Both the position numbers and the translations under genes were made by a program. DNA of 64,000 nt from Actinoplanes regularis. GTDB lineage: Bacteria; Actinomycetota; Actinomycetes; Mycobacteriales; Micromonosporaceae. The stretch lies in the NCBI RefSeq assembly GCF_900188005.1, contig NZ_FZNR01000020.1, positions 1-64,000 on the forward strand. Direction: 5' to 3'. The notes under the pieces were generated by a model that had not been told where the DNA came from, made no database searches, and saw nothing but the letters and a program-made list of their open reading frames with translations. Shown one piece after another: positions 63,965 through 64,000 of this stretch; the stretch's first letter is position 1; the number at the start of each line of letters is the position of its first letter.

Positions 63965-63992
63965 CGGGCGGGTCGCTTTCGCGACCCGCCCG
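63965..63992 (+). terminator. Terminator after groEL
   Basis: Perfect 12-bp GC arms (63965-63976 and 63981-63992) with a tttc loop follow the stop by 22 bases and are followed by ttccgtat. Confidence 0.92.
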
Positions 63993-64000
63993 TTCCGTAT

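Overview
The window is chromosomal DNA from a high-GC actinomycete, most probably a member of the Micromonosporaceae (Actinoplanes-like). This is inferred from very GC-rich third codon positions, many GTG and TTG starts, carD, disA, a peptide deformylase with an ACT-protein neighbour, a Cdc48-like AAA ATPase beside a DUF3263 gene, and a gene order that follows actinobacterial core blocks. No phage, transposase, CRISPR array or rRNA was seen. The sequence begins inside clpC and ends just after groEL.

Region 1 (1-14.2 kb) follows the conserved order clpC - mutY - disA - radA - lipoprotein - carD - ispD - ispF known from mycobacteria. Inserted in it is a three-gene group (UbiA prenyltransferase, SAM methyltransferase, type III polyketide synthase) that looks like a small phenolic-lipid or quinone pathway. 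Region 2 (14.2-29.8 kb) separates ispF from cysS-rlmB, which normally follow it. It holds a repeat-rich TPR membrane protein, two PQQ-type propeller proteins, a tyrosine-catabolism group (aromatic aminotransferase, HPPD, divergent Lrp regulator), two unrelated fumarases and a secreted subtilase. Region 3 (29.8-46.7 kb) has cysS-rlmB, two tandem secreted paralogues with matching leader hairpins, tRNA-Thr, an MsiK-type sugar ATPase, an FxsB-type radical SAM maturase, a third propeller protein, an Asn/Gln-rich secreted protein, a two-RCK channel-like protein, DUF4032, a trypsin-like protease and a PAP2 phosphatase.

Region 4 (46.8-50.7 kb) is an amino-sugar operon (SIS protein, ROK kinase, NagA) under a divergent DeoR regulator, with two matching operator-like repeats. 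Region 5 (50.7-64 kb) holds two ABC systems, one with an ATPase fused to an extracytoplasmic alpha/beta hydrolase, then DUF3263, the AAA ATPase, thrC behind a SAM riboswitch, a small HExxH protein, a GNAT enzyme, and groEL behind two CIRCE operators.

Three patterns recur. (1) Degenerate tandem repeats (17, about 70, 35, 65 and 29 bp units) begin at or inside the 3' end of genes, often containing the stop codon. (2) Many genes have a TANNNT box exactly six to eight bases before an ATG or GTG, the mark of leaderless transcripts. (3) Two convergent gene pairs share a CTAG in which both stop codons overlap. All functional calls come from reading motifs and context; no database search was run.
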